Shown: positions 1-11,049 of the stretch, one piece after another | How the letters are laid out: every line of letters begins with the position of its first letter | How positions within the stretch are numbered: the first letter of the stretch is position 1 | Source of the DNA: Pyricularia pennisetigena | Lineage: Eukaryota > Ascomycota > Sordariomycetes > Magnaporthales > Pyriculariaceae | Assembly: GCF_004337985.1 (NCBI RefSeq) | Contig: NW_021940920.1 | Location: forward strand, 1 to 64,000 | Direction: 5' to 3' | DNA: 64,000 nt | Position numbers and translations under genes: made by a program | The notes under the pieces: generated by a model | Database searches by the model: none | Told to the model about the DNA's origin: nothing | Seen by the model: only the letters and a program-made list of their open reading frames with translations

Positions 1-540
1 AATTCCCCACATTCACCCACGTGGTGCGGTCCAACGAATATTACTCAAAAGCACAGATCACATTCTATTTCAACCTCAGCATCTGCCCAAGACCATGACT
101 CTCTTGCAACCGAACACCCAAACCTTGTAAACGCACTGCCCCTAAACCACAATAACGCCATACATTAGCACATTTTCCAGGAGAACCACGAACTGGGACC
201 AATGAACTCTGAGATGGAAATATAAACAGAAAAACTATTTCCGACCGCTTCCCATTGGACCATCAACTCGTCCATCATTCGTTTGCCCCCGGGCTGGCTA
301 TCACCATTCGGGACCTGGACCAAACTTTCAAGGTGGTAATTTCCATGGGCATGGAAATACATTTAATTTTGGAGGTCAGTAGCTTTGTACTTAGCCTTTG
401 TTTCAATTTAAATTGTCTATCGCTTGTTTGCATTTAACCGCAAAGCAAGTCACTTTGGGAAGGAAAAGTATGGGAGCAAACGGCCCACTACCAATGCATT
501 CCATCTACCTCCCGCAGTATAGCGATTTGCGCTAAAAGTC
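1..540. other. Non-coding flank before the first NLR relic
   Basis: I see no convincing gene here. The last ~20 bases (around 520-542) look like an intron end, with a CTAA branch-like motif and a TAG acceptor. That would make the NB-ARC reading frame starting near 543 a downstream exon whose N-terminal effector exon is absent or unrecognisable in this window. Confidence 0.4.
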
Positions 541-2208
541 TTGTTAGAACAACGAGAAATACCGCCGAAGCCATGCCTTATGATCCCGTTCGGCCGCGAT
601 GCCGACTTTGTTAACCGCAAGACACTGCTAGACCAAGTGCACCAGGCACTGTCGAGACCAGGCTCCCGCGCTGCGTTTGTGGGGCTTGGTGGGGTAGGCA
701 AGTCGCAACTCGCCATCGAGTATTGCTATCGAACGAACGACGCAGCGATACAGAAGGAGCCTACATGGGTGTTTTGGATCCACACAGAAACACGAGCGCG
801 TGTTGACGAGGATTTGAGGTTTATCGCTGACACTGTCAAGATTCCCGGACGAGGCCAACCTGACACAAACATCCCGCTGCTTTTGGAGCAGTGGCTCCGC
901 AATGCGGAAAACGGGCGTTGGCTTTTAATCTTGGATAACGCAGATAACGGCGACGTATTTTTTGATGCCGACCATACATCCAAAAACACCACCAATGCGA
1001 CCGCAGCGGCCAGTAAGAAGGGAAGATCCCTGTCGTCTTACTTGCCGCAATGTTCGCACGGGTCGATTTTGATAACATCGCGAAAGAAAGAAATTGCCGA
1101 AAAGCTGACGGGTGACCATAAAAACATCATCGAGGTCCACCCGATGAACGAAGAGCACGCAACTGAATTGTTGCAAAAGAAAGCCGGCCACCAGCCTGAC
1201 GTGGAAAACGTTGCAAGGTTGGTGGAAGTCCTTGAATATATGCCTTTAGCGATCACTCAAGCTGGGGCGTACATTCGGCAGCGGGCGCCACGAACCTCTG
1301 TCAGCAAGTATTTGAAGGATTTCGAAAAGAGCGACCGACACAAATTAAGCATTCTGAATCGGGACGAGGGCAAAGATTTGAGACGAGACCGCGAGGCATC
1401 GAACTCGGTGATCATAACCTGGCAAATTTCGTTCGAGGCTATTCGCTCGGAGCGGCAATCAGCAGCTGATTTGCTTTCCCTAATGAGCTTTTTCGACCAC
1501 CAGGGAATTCCGGAGTCGCTGGTACGGCCACGTGACGACAATCGTAGCCAAGATGACAACGGAAGCAACCACGACAGCGACAGCAATTCGTCATGTGCCA
1601 GCAGCAAGTCTGACAACTTGTTTGAGCAGAGCTTTGAGGGTGACCTGGAAATGCTCCGGAACTACAGCCTCGTTTTCTTAAACGACACAGGAGATGTGTT
1701 TAGGATGCACAGCCTCGTGCAATTGGCGACAAGAAGATGGTTGGATACCGACGAAAAATTGGAAACATTCAAGGCCCAATACACCAATCGGATAGCGGGC
1801 GATTTCCCTACTGGTGATTACAACAACTGGCCGACATGTCAAACTCTATTTGCTCATGTCGAAAAAGCAATAAGCCAGCGCCCCCAAAATGACCAGCCAC
1901 TACAGAAATGGGCAACGGTACTATATAACGGCAGCTGGTATGCAAAAGAACAAGGGAGATATAGCTTGGCGGCAATAATGGCAAAGAAATCACGGGAAGT
2001 TAGGCAAACAAAGCTGGGCAATTCGCACGAGCTGACCTTGGATAGCATATTGATGGCTGGTCTAATTTTGCTCAGCCAAGGGAAATACAAAAATGCCGAA
2101 AAGTTGTTTGTGGAAGTTATGGAAACTCGCAAAGAGAAGCTGGCTTGATCATCCCGACACGCTCAGCGGCATGGCCAACCTGGCGTCAACGTATCGGAGC
2201 CAGGGCCG
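541..2208 (+). pseudogene. Frameshifted NB-ARC/TPR STAND (NLR-like) protein relic
   Basis: The open frame of ~535 codons has no good ATG at its start and reads directly into the linker typical before fungal NB-ARC domains (MIPFGRDADFVNR). P-loop GLGGVGKSQ, Walker B WLLILDNAD, a GSILITSRKKE sensor segment and the LEYMPLAITQAGAYI segment follow in the expected order, so the nucleotide-binding module is readable. After it comes the helical region, then one TPR (QGKYKNAEKLFVEVMETRKE). The frame stops at about 2148, but TPR homology (DHPDTLSGMANLASTYRSQG) continues in another frame up to about 2208. This implies a small deletion (2 nt if aligned to the usual LG-x-DHPDTL spacing). It belongs to a different subfamily from the PNP-NLRs at 15-30 kb. 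In fungi such proteins are candidate nonself-recognition receptors; this copy looks dead because it lacks an N-terminal effector domain and its TPR array is broken. Confidence 0.75.
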
Positions 2209-3053
2209 ATGATATTGACATTGGAAGTAAAAGCCACCAGACAGAGCATAGCAAGCTACTCTACTATATCTCCAGCCTTCGGTGCCTTGAATCAACGGCC
2301 TACGAATTGCGCCGCCGGTCGATTAATGCGTTCCGCCGCTCGGATTATGTGGCACTGTCCTACACTTGGGATGCTTCAAAGTACGAAGACCCTGAACCGA
2401 GCATGCGCCCAGTGGAAAACTGGGATAACAAGCGAGTGGAGGGTTCAAAAGTGCGAAAATGCGTTTTCGGTCGCGTCATTGGCTACATGCACCATATAGG
2501 CGCTGACTTACTTTGGATCGACGCCCACTGTATCCGCCAAGGTGCATGCAACCAAGATAATTGCGTCGACTATGACCAATGCATCGAGAAGCGTAATGCT
2601 ATACAAGCAATGGATCTTATCTATCAGTTGAGCAATCATCCGGTAGCGTTGCTAGGCCGGCCTCTGATTGCCAAACAAAAACTTGTCACTAGATTTGAAG
2701 GGATACACATGCAACTAAACGCCAATTGGCTTACCACGATGCCGCCCAAAAAGCTGCAATCCGCGGACTACCATATCGCCTGGATCGCCCCCGTATCCAA
2801 CCTCGAACTGCTACCGTCGCGCCTAATGCTCGACGAGCAGCACGACGCGCCCGACTACGATACCGCCTACGACGACAACGTTTACACGTGCGGAGCCCTT
2901 GCCGGCCACAATGTCGTCATCGCAACTTGCGCGCCGGGTATGTTGGCGCTTAACAGTCAGGGGAAGTACAAGGAGGCAAAGCAAATGCACCGGGAAACAT
3001 CGCCTGCGTCCGCCAGGTTCGTAACGACACAAAACACACACGATGCCTCTTAA
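2209..3053 (+). pseudogene. In-frame HET :: PNP :: TPR patchwork
   Basis: One uninterrupted frame joins three pieces that normally belong to different proteins. First is a heterokaryon-incompatibility (HET) domain with its hallmark YVALSYTW (about 2345) and the LLWIDAHCIRQ motif (about 2507-2540). At about 2740 it runs into the first ~68 residues of a purine-nucleoside-phosphorylase-like (PNP) domain, starting MPPKKLQSADYH and ending ATCAPGM, closely similar to the start of the gene at 27284. At about 2942 this switches into part of a TPR repeat (LNSQGKYKEAKQMHRET) of the same family as the 15-30 kb NLRs. The PNP catalytic core, the NB-ARC and most TPRs are missing. A chimeric transcript cannot be excluded, but I read it as a recombination relic; the frame continuity may be chance or may reflect a recent join. 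Confidence 0.7.
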
Positions 3054-3580
3054 TCGGCCCAGGGAAATTTAGTTCGAAATGCCAGTATGAGCGCCGCCCA
3101 AAATGCCGCCTCCAGGACATGCGCTACGGGCAGTATCTGCGCTGTTTTGCTGTAGAGTAACGATGGGTAAGACTGGGGAGCCTGGACAATTAACATACGC
3201 GAGTGAGTGATTCATATAACTCAACCATTTTTGCTCCGAACCCACTGGCCCCTTGGCCCATGTAAGTCGGCTGAGATGCCCTGGAAGTGTTGAACCTTCC
3301 TGGGAATGGCTACAAAGGTTGTAATGGCCAGGTCGCCATCTGGGGCAGATTGGTCTGTCTAGCACCCCGCTCAACTACCGAATATGGTTGACCTCATCAG
3401 TTGCGGTGGTAGAGCAAATGCGATCGGTGCCCGAGAAGAGCTTAGAAAAATCAATCTCAGTGCCGTCTGTCAGCAGGTGAGTTCGATAACATTATGTTCA
3501 GCCATTGATGCACTCAGATAAAAGCCTCGGCTTAGCTCCTGTGAATTTGATGCGACAGGGGTGGTGGGTGGTGGGGAGGG
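3054..3580. other. Intergenic, no recognisable gene
   Basis: Only short, unconvincing reading frames occur here on either strand. I see no repeat or RNA gene. Confidence 0.35.
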
Positions 3581-3584
3581 ACAG

Positions 3585-3730
3585 TTCAAAGGGAAGGCGA
3601 TGCAGTTGTTGCGCGCAATTCATCAACTGGGAGTCGCACACAAGGATGTTAGGCCTGCAAGTAGAGCATGCGGGCTTGCCAGCATTTGTAGCTGGCCAAG
3701 AGACAAGACAGAGCCAGGAAATCGATTGAA
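3585..3730 (+). pseudogene. Protein-kinase catalytic-loop relic
   Basis: A short frame contains LLRAIHQLGVAHKDVRPA, which resembles the catalytic loop of fungal-specific small kinases (HxDVRxxN; the usual Asn after RP has become Ser). The frame has neither the N-lobe upstream nor a DFG segment downstream, so at most this is a fragment. The match rests on one motif and could be chance. Confidence 0.35.
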
Positions 3731-4758
3731 TATTTTGTCGATAGCTTCTCAACCGCAGTTACAGCTGCGTCCTCCCCAGACTGTAGAAAATAGGCATCCG
3801 TCACGGTGTGCTTTCTATTAGACAAATTTGTTATCTCAGATTCCGACGCCTTGCCAACGCCATGTCTCTACTGAGGATGATCAACTCTTCAAATCGATTC
3901 GTTTTGAATGATCTTTTAAAGGGGTTTTCTCGAGGGAAGGAGAAATGTCACAATTGATTACCAATATGAAAGATGAGCATGACAACCTCGCAGGGAGCTG
4001 CGCGGCCTTCAATGGCGACCAGTCCAGGCGTAGCCATCGAAACGCGGCAGCTCGTGAGCCCCCTCCCCTTAATGCTAGGTTTCTTAATGGAATAGAAACG
4101 AAACATAGGAATTTTATGGTAATAGCATAACATTTTAAAAGAAGGGCACTAATTTCAGTAGCACAGTGTACCGAATGAGGCTTGGTTAAACAAAAAAAAT
4201 CAGGGGGTACAGGAGCTGCACTGCAGATGCTTGTACAATATTTGATTTGGATTGATTCGATCCAGTGCTCCGTTTGTCTAATCGCACAATAATGTATAGT
4301 GAGACCCATATGTACGATCGCGACCGCAATGACACATCGCCGACTTTATCGGAGTTCAATCGCGTCACGGCGAGTATCATGTGTTTTTGTATTTGGGCCA
4401 TAGCATGTTGCTCATCTTAATTGGCGGATGGCCCACCTTTCTGAGTGATTTAATTTTGTCAGATGATATTTGCAGATTTTTCTGGTGGGGTTCACTGAGT
4501 GGGTGGTGAGGCCCCGCCGTATAGGTATTTAGTGTTCCGTCGTCACCTCACGAATAACATGTTAGGCAGTAGACTCTTACTGTGTCTACTCACTTCAAAT
4601 ATCAAAACTTTGCACTCCACGGATACAATGACGTCCAACTGCCAGAATTGCCGAGGACAGGGTATCCCAGGTTCGAAATGTCCAAATTGTGGGAAATAGC
4701 ACGAATTTCAAATTGTTTGTATGTGTATTCAATTACCGAGTCCCTGCAAACACAAATC
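3731..4758. other. Intergenic between relics, AT-rich
   Basis: No credible coding region. The segment lies just downstream of the 3' end of the minus-strand gene ending at 4759, so its first part may be that gene's 3' UTR and terminator. Confidence 0.35.
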
Positions 4759-5847
4759 TCACTCAAAGTTCCAGCAGATCTCAATATCCTGCTTCATTTT
4801 CCCAAGACTCTCGACCATATGTGGATTCATTACCCGCAGTGGTGGCCACCCCACCAACAGCTTTGGCTTTCCGATGATGATCGTCAAACCCGCACCACGT
4901 TCGAACTGATGGGTGAGGCTGGGATCGAATAATGTGCTACACAGCTATTAGAACGAGTCGGAATCTCAAGGCAAAACTACTTACAACCCGTTTGAGAGTG
5001 GTTCGCTTTTTCTGTAACATTGAAGTTCTGGCTGAGTGTTTATGAACCATGGACCAGGTTGGTGGTACTCGAAGTCCTTGAGGCGATTGGTAGTGTCTGA
5101 CGTGTTGGTGCAAGGCGGGTTGTTACCATCCGACCCGTCTGCCATGTGAGACCCGGTGAAATAGCAGACTCTGGTTTCCCTGGGTAGTATATGTAAGCCT
5201 AAACACTTATCAATTTGGTCATGCTTTTCCTTAATGTAGATGGGTTGTCCCAACGTTGGGGTTTGGCTCCACCATAGGCAATGTCGGATCATGTGCGGCC
5301 CTGGCCCGAAAGCCCCTCGAAGGACACTCCGCAATCGCCCATTTGCGAGTATTGAGTGAAGGATATCCATTCCCTTAAGCCCCCAGAAGTAGGTCAAGCC
5401 ACTCAAGTGCTCTAGTCTCTCAGCGGTGAAGTCGTCGTTCCAGTGTACAAATCCATTATTGCGGAGATTTGATATATCCACTGCCGTTTGACCTGCCAGT
5501 TCAGGTATTCTGACGGCCAACCCCGATATAGCTGGAGGGACCGTGGAAACCGGGTCATCGCGTGAAATATCGTAGGCGACATCGACTGGAAAGTTTTCAT
5601 GGTAAAAGAGTCCCCCCCAGCCACATCTGCCGTTATTTAGAGGAACAACTGCGTGCGGAAATCATAGTTAGCAGGTATAGTACTTTCCATAGGATGAATA
5701 TTTCCAAGCATTCCATATATAAAGAAAATCAATATGACTTCTTACTAGATGCGTGGTTTAATGGCTTTGCCAAAGGATTCCTAATAGAGTTTGTTCTCAT
5801 CCGTTTAGTCGTGTGGGGTAAATCTTCGCGTTGTGAAAAGAATTCTA

Positions 5848-7705
5848 ACGTTGGGCTCCACATCTCCGACCCCCCTAAAGTCCGGCCCCTAAAAATATCT
5901 ACTCAGCCACGTCAACCCTTTGTTTTATTTTATAAATATCTAGACGAACTTTTCACTTTAGAACTTGCATTTTGAAGATTCTTGCTCCAAACTTTCCAAT
6001 GAAACAGTACACTGAAAATCAGCTTCTTGCTGCCATTTCTGACATAAGAAATGGCAAATCAGTTCACAAAACCTCGCAAAAATGGGGTATTCCTCGGAGT
6101 ACCCTTCACGATCGTTTAAAGGGGGCCCAGTCAATTCAACAAGCGAAAAGATTTTGTCAAAGGCTTTCACAGGAGCAGGAGACCTATTTGGCAGATTGGG
6201 TACTTGCGCAGGCCGCGTTAGGCCTTCCGCCAACGCATCAAGAACTACGCTATTTTGCGGAACGAATTCTTCAGGCCGCCGGAGAAAGAAAAAGCCTTGG
6301 GAAACATTGGGTTAGCCGTTTTATAGCCCGATATCCAATTTTGAAAACCCAAAGGCCCCGGCGAATAGAAAATGCCCGGGTTAATGGGGCTACAACCGAG
6401 GTAATTAAATCTTGGTGGTCCTATTTGAAAAATCCCGTTATCGATACTATAAAACCGGCCAACCGTTGGAATATGGACGAAACAGGTATAATGGAAGGCA
6501 AAGGATCTAATGGCCTGGTGTTAGGGCGTAATAAAATCCGGCCATTACAGCGAAAAGAGCCTGGAACGCGGGGTTGGACGAGCATAATCGAATGTGTATC
6601 AGCTACGGGGGCTGTTATACCTCCCCTCGTTATATTTAAGGGGAAAAACGTACAGCAACAATGGTTTCCAGCTGATTTAAGTCCTTTCGATACCTGGCAA
6701 TTTCATGCAACAGAAAACGGGTGGACAAATAATGAAACAGGTATCGAATGGTTAAAAAAGGTGTTTATTCCAAATACCCAACCTTTAACTCCTGAAAAGC
6801 GTTTATTAGTTCTCGACGGCCACGGATCACACGTCAGCGACGAGTTTATGCTTGTTTGCCTCCAAAATAATATTCAGCTTTTATATTTACCTCCTCATTC
6901 GTCGCACGTTCTTCAACCGTTGGATTTATCGGTTTTTGGGCCGTTAAAGGAAGCTTATCGACGTCACCTGGGATTTGTAAACCAGTTTTGCTGTTCAACG
7001 GTTGTTGGGAAACGAAACTTTCTACTTTGCTATCGAAAAGCCAGATCAAAAGCATTTATAGCAAAAACCATTCAATCTGGTTGGCGTACGACGGGGTTAT
7101 GGCCGGTGAACTTGGCAAAACCACTTTTAAACCCGTTTTTATTAGAAAATAGCAACGCCAACGTCGAAAAAGGTAGAAATAACGGCTTCCAAAGGGATAA
7201 AACACCGGAAAGCCCAAACCAAAAAATTAACGACCAATCTTTACTTATTTGGAAAACCCCTAAAACGACCCGAGATATTCGACTTCAACTACAGGAAATT
7301 TCCCGGTCCGAAAAAAGTAACGCCACTTCACGGCTTTTGTTTGCAAAAGTCCAAAAAAGCTTCGAAACCAAGGATATCTTATTGGCTGAAGCTCAGCAAA
7401 AAATCAGTTTGTTAAAAGCAAAATTGGAGGCGGTACGGCCGGTCAAAAGGAAAAGGGTAATTCCGGATCCCAACGAGCTTTTGGTCAGCAAAAAAAACGT
7501 TTATGAAGCACAGGAAAATAATAGGGACTGTTTAGAGGATTTGAACGATGGAGAAGAGGTTAGCGAACCGGGAGAGCCTGACAATGATTGTATTATTGTG
7601 CGTTGATAGGTTTACATTTAAATCGGTTTATAAAAGGGGTATTTCGTCGTTACATTTTTCAAGGGGGCCGGACTTTAGGGGGGTCGGAGATGTGGAGCCC
7701 AACGT
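5848..7705 (+). mobile_element. Complete pogo/Fot1-type DNA transposon, Pot2-like
   Basis: The element is bounded by perfect terminal inverted repeats of 42 bp (5848-5889 and 7664-7705, outermost bases ACGTTGGGCTCC) and flanked by a TA duplication (5846-5847 and 7706-7707), the standard target of Tc1/mariner/pogo transposons. Its 1,858-bp length and single intronless transposase ORF of 535 codons agree with what I recall of Pot2 of Magnaporthe/Pyricularia. Perfect ends, an intact ORF and an uninterrupted host reading frame on both sides all suggest a recent insertion and a possibly active copy. It lies opposite to the host gene it splits. Confidence 0.92.
5999..7606 (+). CDS. Pogo/Fot1 family transposase (DD35D)
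   Basis: The protein is 535 aa from the ATG at 5999; the frame is open a little further upstream but without an earlier ATG. It begins with a psq-type helix-turn-helix (GKSVHKTSQKWGIPRST, residues ~20-36), then a CENP-B-like HTH (about 60-120, KHWVSRFIARYP). The DDE nuclease domain follows: first Asp in NMDETG (residue ~160), second in VLDGHGSH (~273), third in LQPLDLSVFG (~309). This spacing gives the DD35D signature of Fot1/Pot2 elements. The C-terminal third is basic and partly coiled coil. The enzyme should bind the 42-bp inverted repeats and cut and paste the element into TA sites. No stops, frameshifts or signs of RIP are visible, so it may be functional. Confidence 0.92.
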   Translation: MKQYTENQLLAAISDIRNGKSVHKTSQKWGIPRSTLHDRLKGAQSIQQAKRFCQRLSQEQETYLADWVLAQAALGLPPTHQELRYFAERILQAAGERKSLGKHWVSRFIARYPILKTQRPRRIENARVNGATTEVIKSWWSYLKNPVIDTIKPANRWNMDETGIMEGKGSNGLVLGRNKIRPLQRKEPGTRGWTSIIECVSATGAVIPPLVIFKGKNVQQQWFPADLSPFDTWQFHATENGWTNNETGIEWLKKVFIPNTQPLTPEKRLLVLDGHGSHVSDEFMLVCLQNNIQLLYLPPHSSHVLQPLDLSVFGPLKEAYRRHLGFVNQFCCSTVVGKRNFLLCYRKARSKAFIAKTIQSGWRTTGLWPVNLAKPLLNPFLLENSNANVEKGRNNGFQRDKTPESPNQKINDQSLLIWKTPKTTRDIRLQLQEISRSEKSNATSRLLFAKVQKSFETKDILLAEAQQKISLLKAKLEAVRPVKRKRVIPDPNELLVSKKNVYEAQENNRDCLEDLNDGEEVSEPGEPDNDCIIVR

Positions 7706-8872
7706 TACTGCCACTAAGGACAAAGAATTGTCCTGTGATTGGATCTCTGGGCTCACGAACTGGCTTGGACTTTGTTCATGCAAGCTTGCGGCCGGACCTT
7801 TGGCGTTCAAGGGCTCGGCGGATGAACGAGGATGTGGCCTTTGAGTGGTGGCGTTGTCCCACGAGCCTTGGTATACCCGTACTGCAAGGTGATTGTTGCA
7901 GTCGAGTAGCTTGTCGACCTCCGTCCGCTGCCGCTTCGGTGAACTTCTTTGGTCGGATTGGGGCTCGTCGCATGATACGATTTGGTTTCCACAGAGTAAA
8001 CTTCTCAATGGTCCTCCTGAGCCCAACTCTTTTCGCTTTAGGCCCTGATTCAGTTTTGGGCGACATTCGAGCGTCCCGTCATCTGCCCCCGTTGCTCCGG
8101 GAAATGTAAGATGGGTACTCGAGGAAGACGGCTCATAGATTTCTGTCCTGATGAGCCCCTTGCTGTGCAAATGTTGCAATTTGGCACACAGTCCAGGAAC
8201 ATCATGCTTAAAGGCGTCGTAAACCGCTCCTATGAGGAGTGTGAGAAAACTGCTAGCTTAGCAAAAAAAGGAAGAAAAAAAGAAGAAGAGAAAAGAAAAA
8301 AAGATAGAAAAACATTATGGGACGGCTTGACCGTGCCGTCTGGCTCAGAAAAGAAAATCGCAAAGAGACAACTCACCAAGAGCGCAGCTTTCCACCCGTG
8401 CGGGATCAAGGAACTTGCAATACCATGTCCACATTTCCCAACTGAATTGAAAACGAAGATTTACCATAGAAGATAGTTCCTGAAATGTATCAGGGTACTT
8501 CTCTAATAGACTCCAATCGGTATTCGGTAGTGCCTGACAAAGACACATTAACGATGTGAAGGTAAGTCCTGATTCAAGTCCATGGTTTTCCCAGTACTCC
8601 GCAATTCGGTTTGCTTCACGACGGAAAGATCTTGGCGGCAATTTCTGAGGGAGTTTTGCTTCCTGGAGAAATTTCCGTATACTGTTCTTGGTTTGAGTCT
8701 CCCGTTCATTTTTCTCTTCTTCCAAAAATGCGCGTCGTTTAGCTTCCTCGATTTCGCTTGCTAGGTTTGCCGACTCCAGCTCAGCCTGGAGAAGTTCAGC
8801 TTTTAGGGCATCCGCTTTGGCTTTTGCAGCTCTTACTCGATCTTGAAGGAATCTCGTTCGCGTGTCCGCCAT

Positions 8873-9295
8873 GACTTGTGTGAGATTATTGAGGATACAG
8901 AATTCATGTAAAAATTCATATATGGATGTGAATGAGGAGACAAGTCCTGACGGCTAAGGACAGTCATGCGTGGAATTTTCACTTAGGGGATTTGGGAGCG
9001 ATGCTGTCTCTTATTACAACCATTCCAGGACCCCACCCTTGTTTCTTGACGCAGCTTCCAAGAAAGGAACGGGCTCAGGAGTGGGTCTTGAAGGTAATCG
9101 GGAGACACCATAATCAAGTGAGGGTGAGGAAGCGGGTCTCGAAAGGCATCCGAGAGGTGAGCAGCAAAAAGGAGAGGGAGGAGCGGGTATCGAAAGATGT
9201 TGCTCTGGGTACCGTTTGTTTGATCTTGGAGTCTTTGGTCTTTGGACCCACCACACTATATACAGCAGGATATGCTGTCTCCTGCAAACTAATTT
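8873..9295. other. Promoter side of the split gene; otherwise empty
   Basis: This lies between the start of the split minus-strand gene (8872) and the FHA relic and presumably contains the split gene's promoter. I see no clear element. Confidence 0.3.
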
Positions 9296-9721
9296 GGACC
9301 GGCGCTCGCCTTTCTCCCCATCGTAAGTGACTTTCGTGCCCCAGAGAGAGCCCAGGTCTCGGGCAATTGGCCGATTCTGGTCGTCAAAGGTGAAGGAGAG
9401 GTGGAAGCGGCTAACTCCCGGCAGTTTCGGCAGCACAAAGTCAACGTCCGGTGCACGTCCTGTTACGACACCAAGACGGCTTCGGGCGCCCTGGCTGAAC
9501 CTGAGCACGATACAAGGGTCCCCATTGAAGCGTCCACGCTCTTCGGGCTCCTCGGTCGCATCCCTGTCCTGACGGCTGTGGCGAACATTGTTACAGCTGC
9601 TGCTGGCGGCTGCTGGGACGAACCTCGACTTATTCTCGGGCAGGAACATAGCGTAAGAGGCGCCTTTGTTGCCCAAGCCATCGATAGGGTAGAGGTAGAG
9701 AATGATATCGGGGTCTGTCAT
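9296..9721 (-). pseudogene. FHA-domain N-terminal fragment
   Basis: From an ATG at 9721 the frame encodes MTDPDIILYLYPIDG, a polar linker, then a forkhead-associated fold: GVVTGRAPDVDFVLP (first strands), GVSRFHLSFTFD (the SxxH phosphothreonine-pocket motif) and ARDLGSLWGTKVTYDG, where the usual NGT turn has become WGT. This start is typical of fungal FHA-kinase proteins. After about 9296 the frame stays open but loses family resemblance, and no kinase domain follows downstream, so the gene is truncated. A kinase N-lobe relic lies upstream at 12.1-12.4 kb, but an aminotransferase piece lies between and I cannot show they were one gene. Confidence 0.65.
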
Positions 9722-11040
9722 TGTCCAGCGAATGTGATTAAGGTCTGTGCCTTCTTTACACTCATACCCGTTTGTAATTGGATTGTTCCCACGATCTGCT
9801 GACCCTCAGAGGTCTATAAACGCCAATGAATTCCCGACTTGTCTCACAGATCGGGGACGGTCAATCAACGAGCGCAAAGTGTGGCCTCGCAAACCCATTA
9901 ATACCACCCCACCTTCCCCCTTTCGCTCACCAACTGACCCCTGGATAAGCAAGCAGCCATCCACGAACAGATGGCCAGAGCATAATCATCGCATGCAGCC
10001 AAGACGGAAATAACTAGCGAGTGGTCAGGATATGGGCAGTCTGTTCCGCGACAGACGCAGTCCAGTCCCGCTGCTCAAGTACTTCAGAGCTCGTTTCTTT
10101 CCGGATGATCCACTTGAAGATCGCCTCCTCCACAACGCGTGCTAAATTGCAGCTCTGTGTATCCCAAAACATAAAAACAAACAAACTGGTCGATCAGTCG
10201 CGTCTTATGGTTTGTCTTGTCTTTGTGTTGAAAGACAAGGGTGGTGTGCACGCCGGTCTTTGCCTGATCTCTATTGGACACCCTGTGAGTCGTCACAGCT
10301 ACCAGACTCCAGCTTAGAGATTGTGATGCAAGCCGCGGTCAACGGCAATCAGTTTCATTCAGACCAGAACACGAACGTGGTGTATAATTATAAAATGAGT
10401 TTATTGGACGAGACTTCTCGGCGGCTAATCGGTGGGCTTGTTGGTATGTTTCAAGATGTAAAAGCTATCGGCATTCCTTGGTTACGGAAATGTGCTGTTG
10501 CTGCTGCTGCTTTAAGCCCGAGGACGCGGTCAGGCTGTTTCACGAGAGATTAGAGTGTTTTAGGTGCTATCAAAATGGTCCTTCGAGCGTTAATAGCTAT
10601 TATTACTTCGCTTCAACTGTCTTATGAAATCGCGCGTAATACCATACGGATTTCTTCCGGCCCTGCCATTTACCTGTGAGATCCATTCGTCACGCCTGAT
10701 AGCAGATCGTGGCCTGAATCAAACTGACAGGAGAGTCTAAAGAAGACGATAGTGGAACGACTCGGCAAGATGCACGTTTCTCGAAATTGGCAGATGACAT
10801 TCAATTATTAGAACAAGGCTTGGGACACAAAACTCAGTTATTTTCATCAATAACTCGAAGGCACCATCTAGGTACGACATGAAGTTCGCGATTCTTGAAA
10901 GTACAACGCTTTTTATATACCGATTCGCGATATTATCGATGAAAGCAATGGAAACTTCAGCGTCAAGTTCGAGTTGACTTGTAGGTGGTTTCCATCAAGG
11001 CACATTCCATTTTTAAGGTTAGTAACTGCTCTGCATTTCA
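9722..11040. other. Intergenic, no supported gene
   Basis: Short frames only. I found no domain, RNA gene or repeat with a recognisable boundary. Confidence 0.3.
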
Positions 11041-11049
11041 CCAGCCATA

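Larger units (their letters stand above)
4759..8872 (-). pseudogene. Four-exon coiled-coil protein gene split by a Pot2-like transposon
   Basis: I could trace a continuous model on the minus strand: exon 1 8872-8377, exon 2 8229-7706 continuing at 5845-5746, exon 3 5648-4985, exon 4 4918-4759. All junctions have GT/AG ends (GTGAGT, GTAAGA, GTAAGT donors; a GCTAAC branch before exon 3) and all phases agree. Leaving out the element at 5848-7705 and one TA target duplicate gives 648 codons with no stop, so the only lesion I see is the insertion. The N-terminus (MADTRTRFLQDRV) is an Ala/Glu/Lys-rich coiled coil of ~60 residues, followed by a helical domain with many aromatics (SWEMWTWYCKFL). The middle is polar and carries a basic stretch (SPKRQRTEVDK) that could be a nuclear signal. 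The C-terminal part holds GRCGWGGLFYHENF and a Trp/Pro-rich tail. I do not recognise the family. The insertion removes the last ~307 residues from the normal message, so the allele is probably null. Confidence 0.72.
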
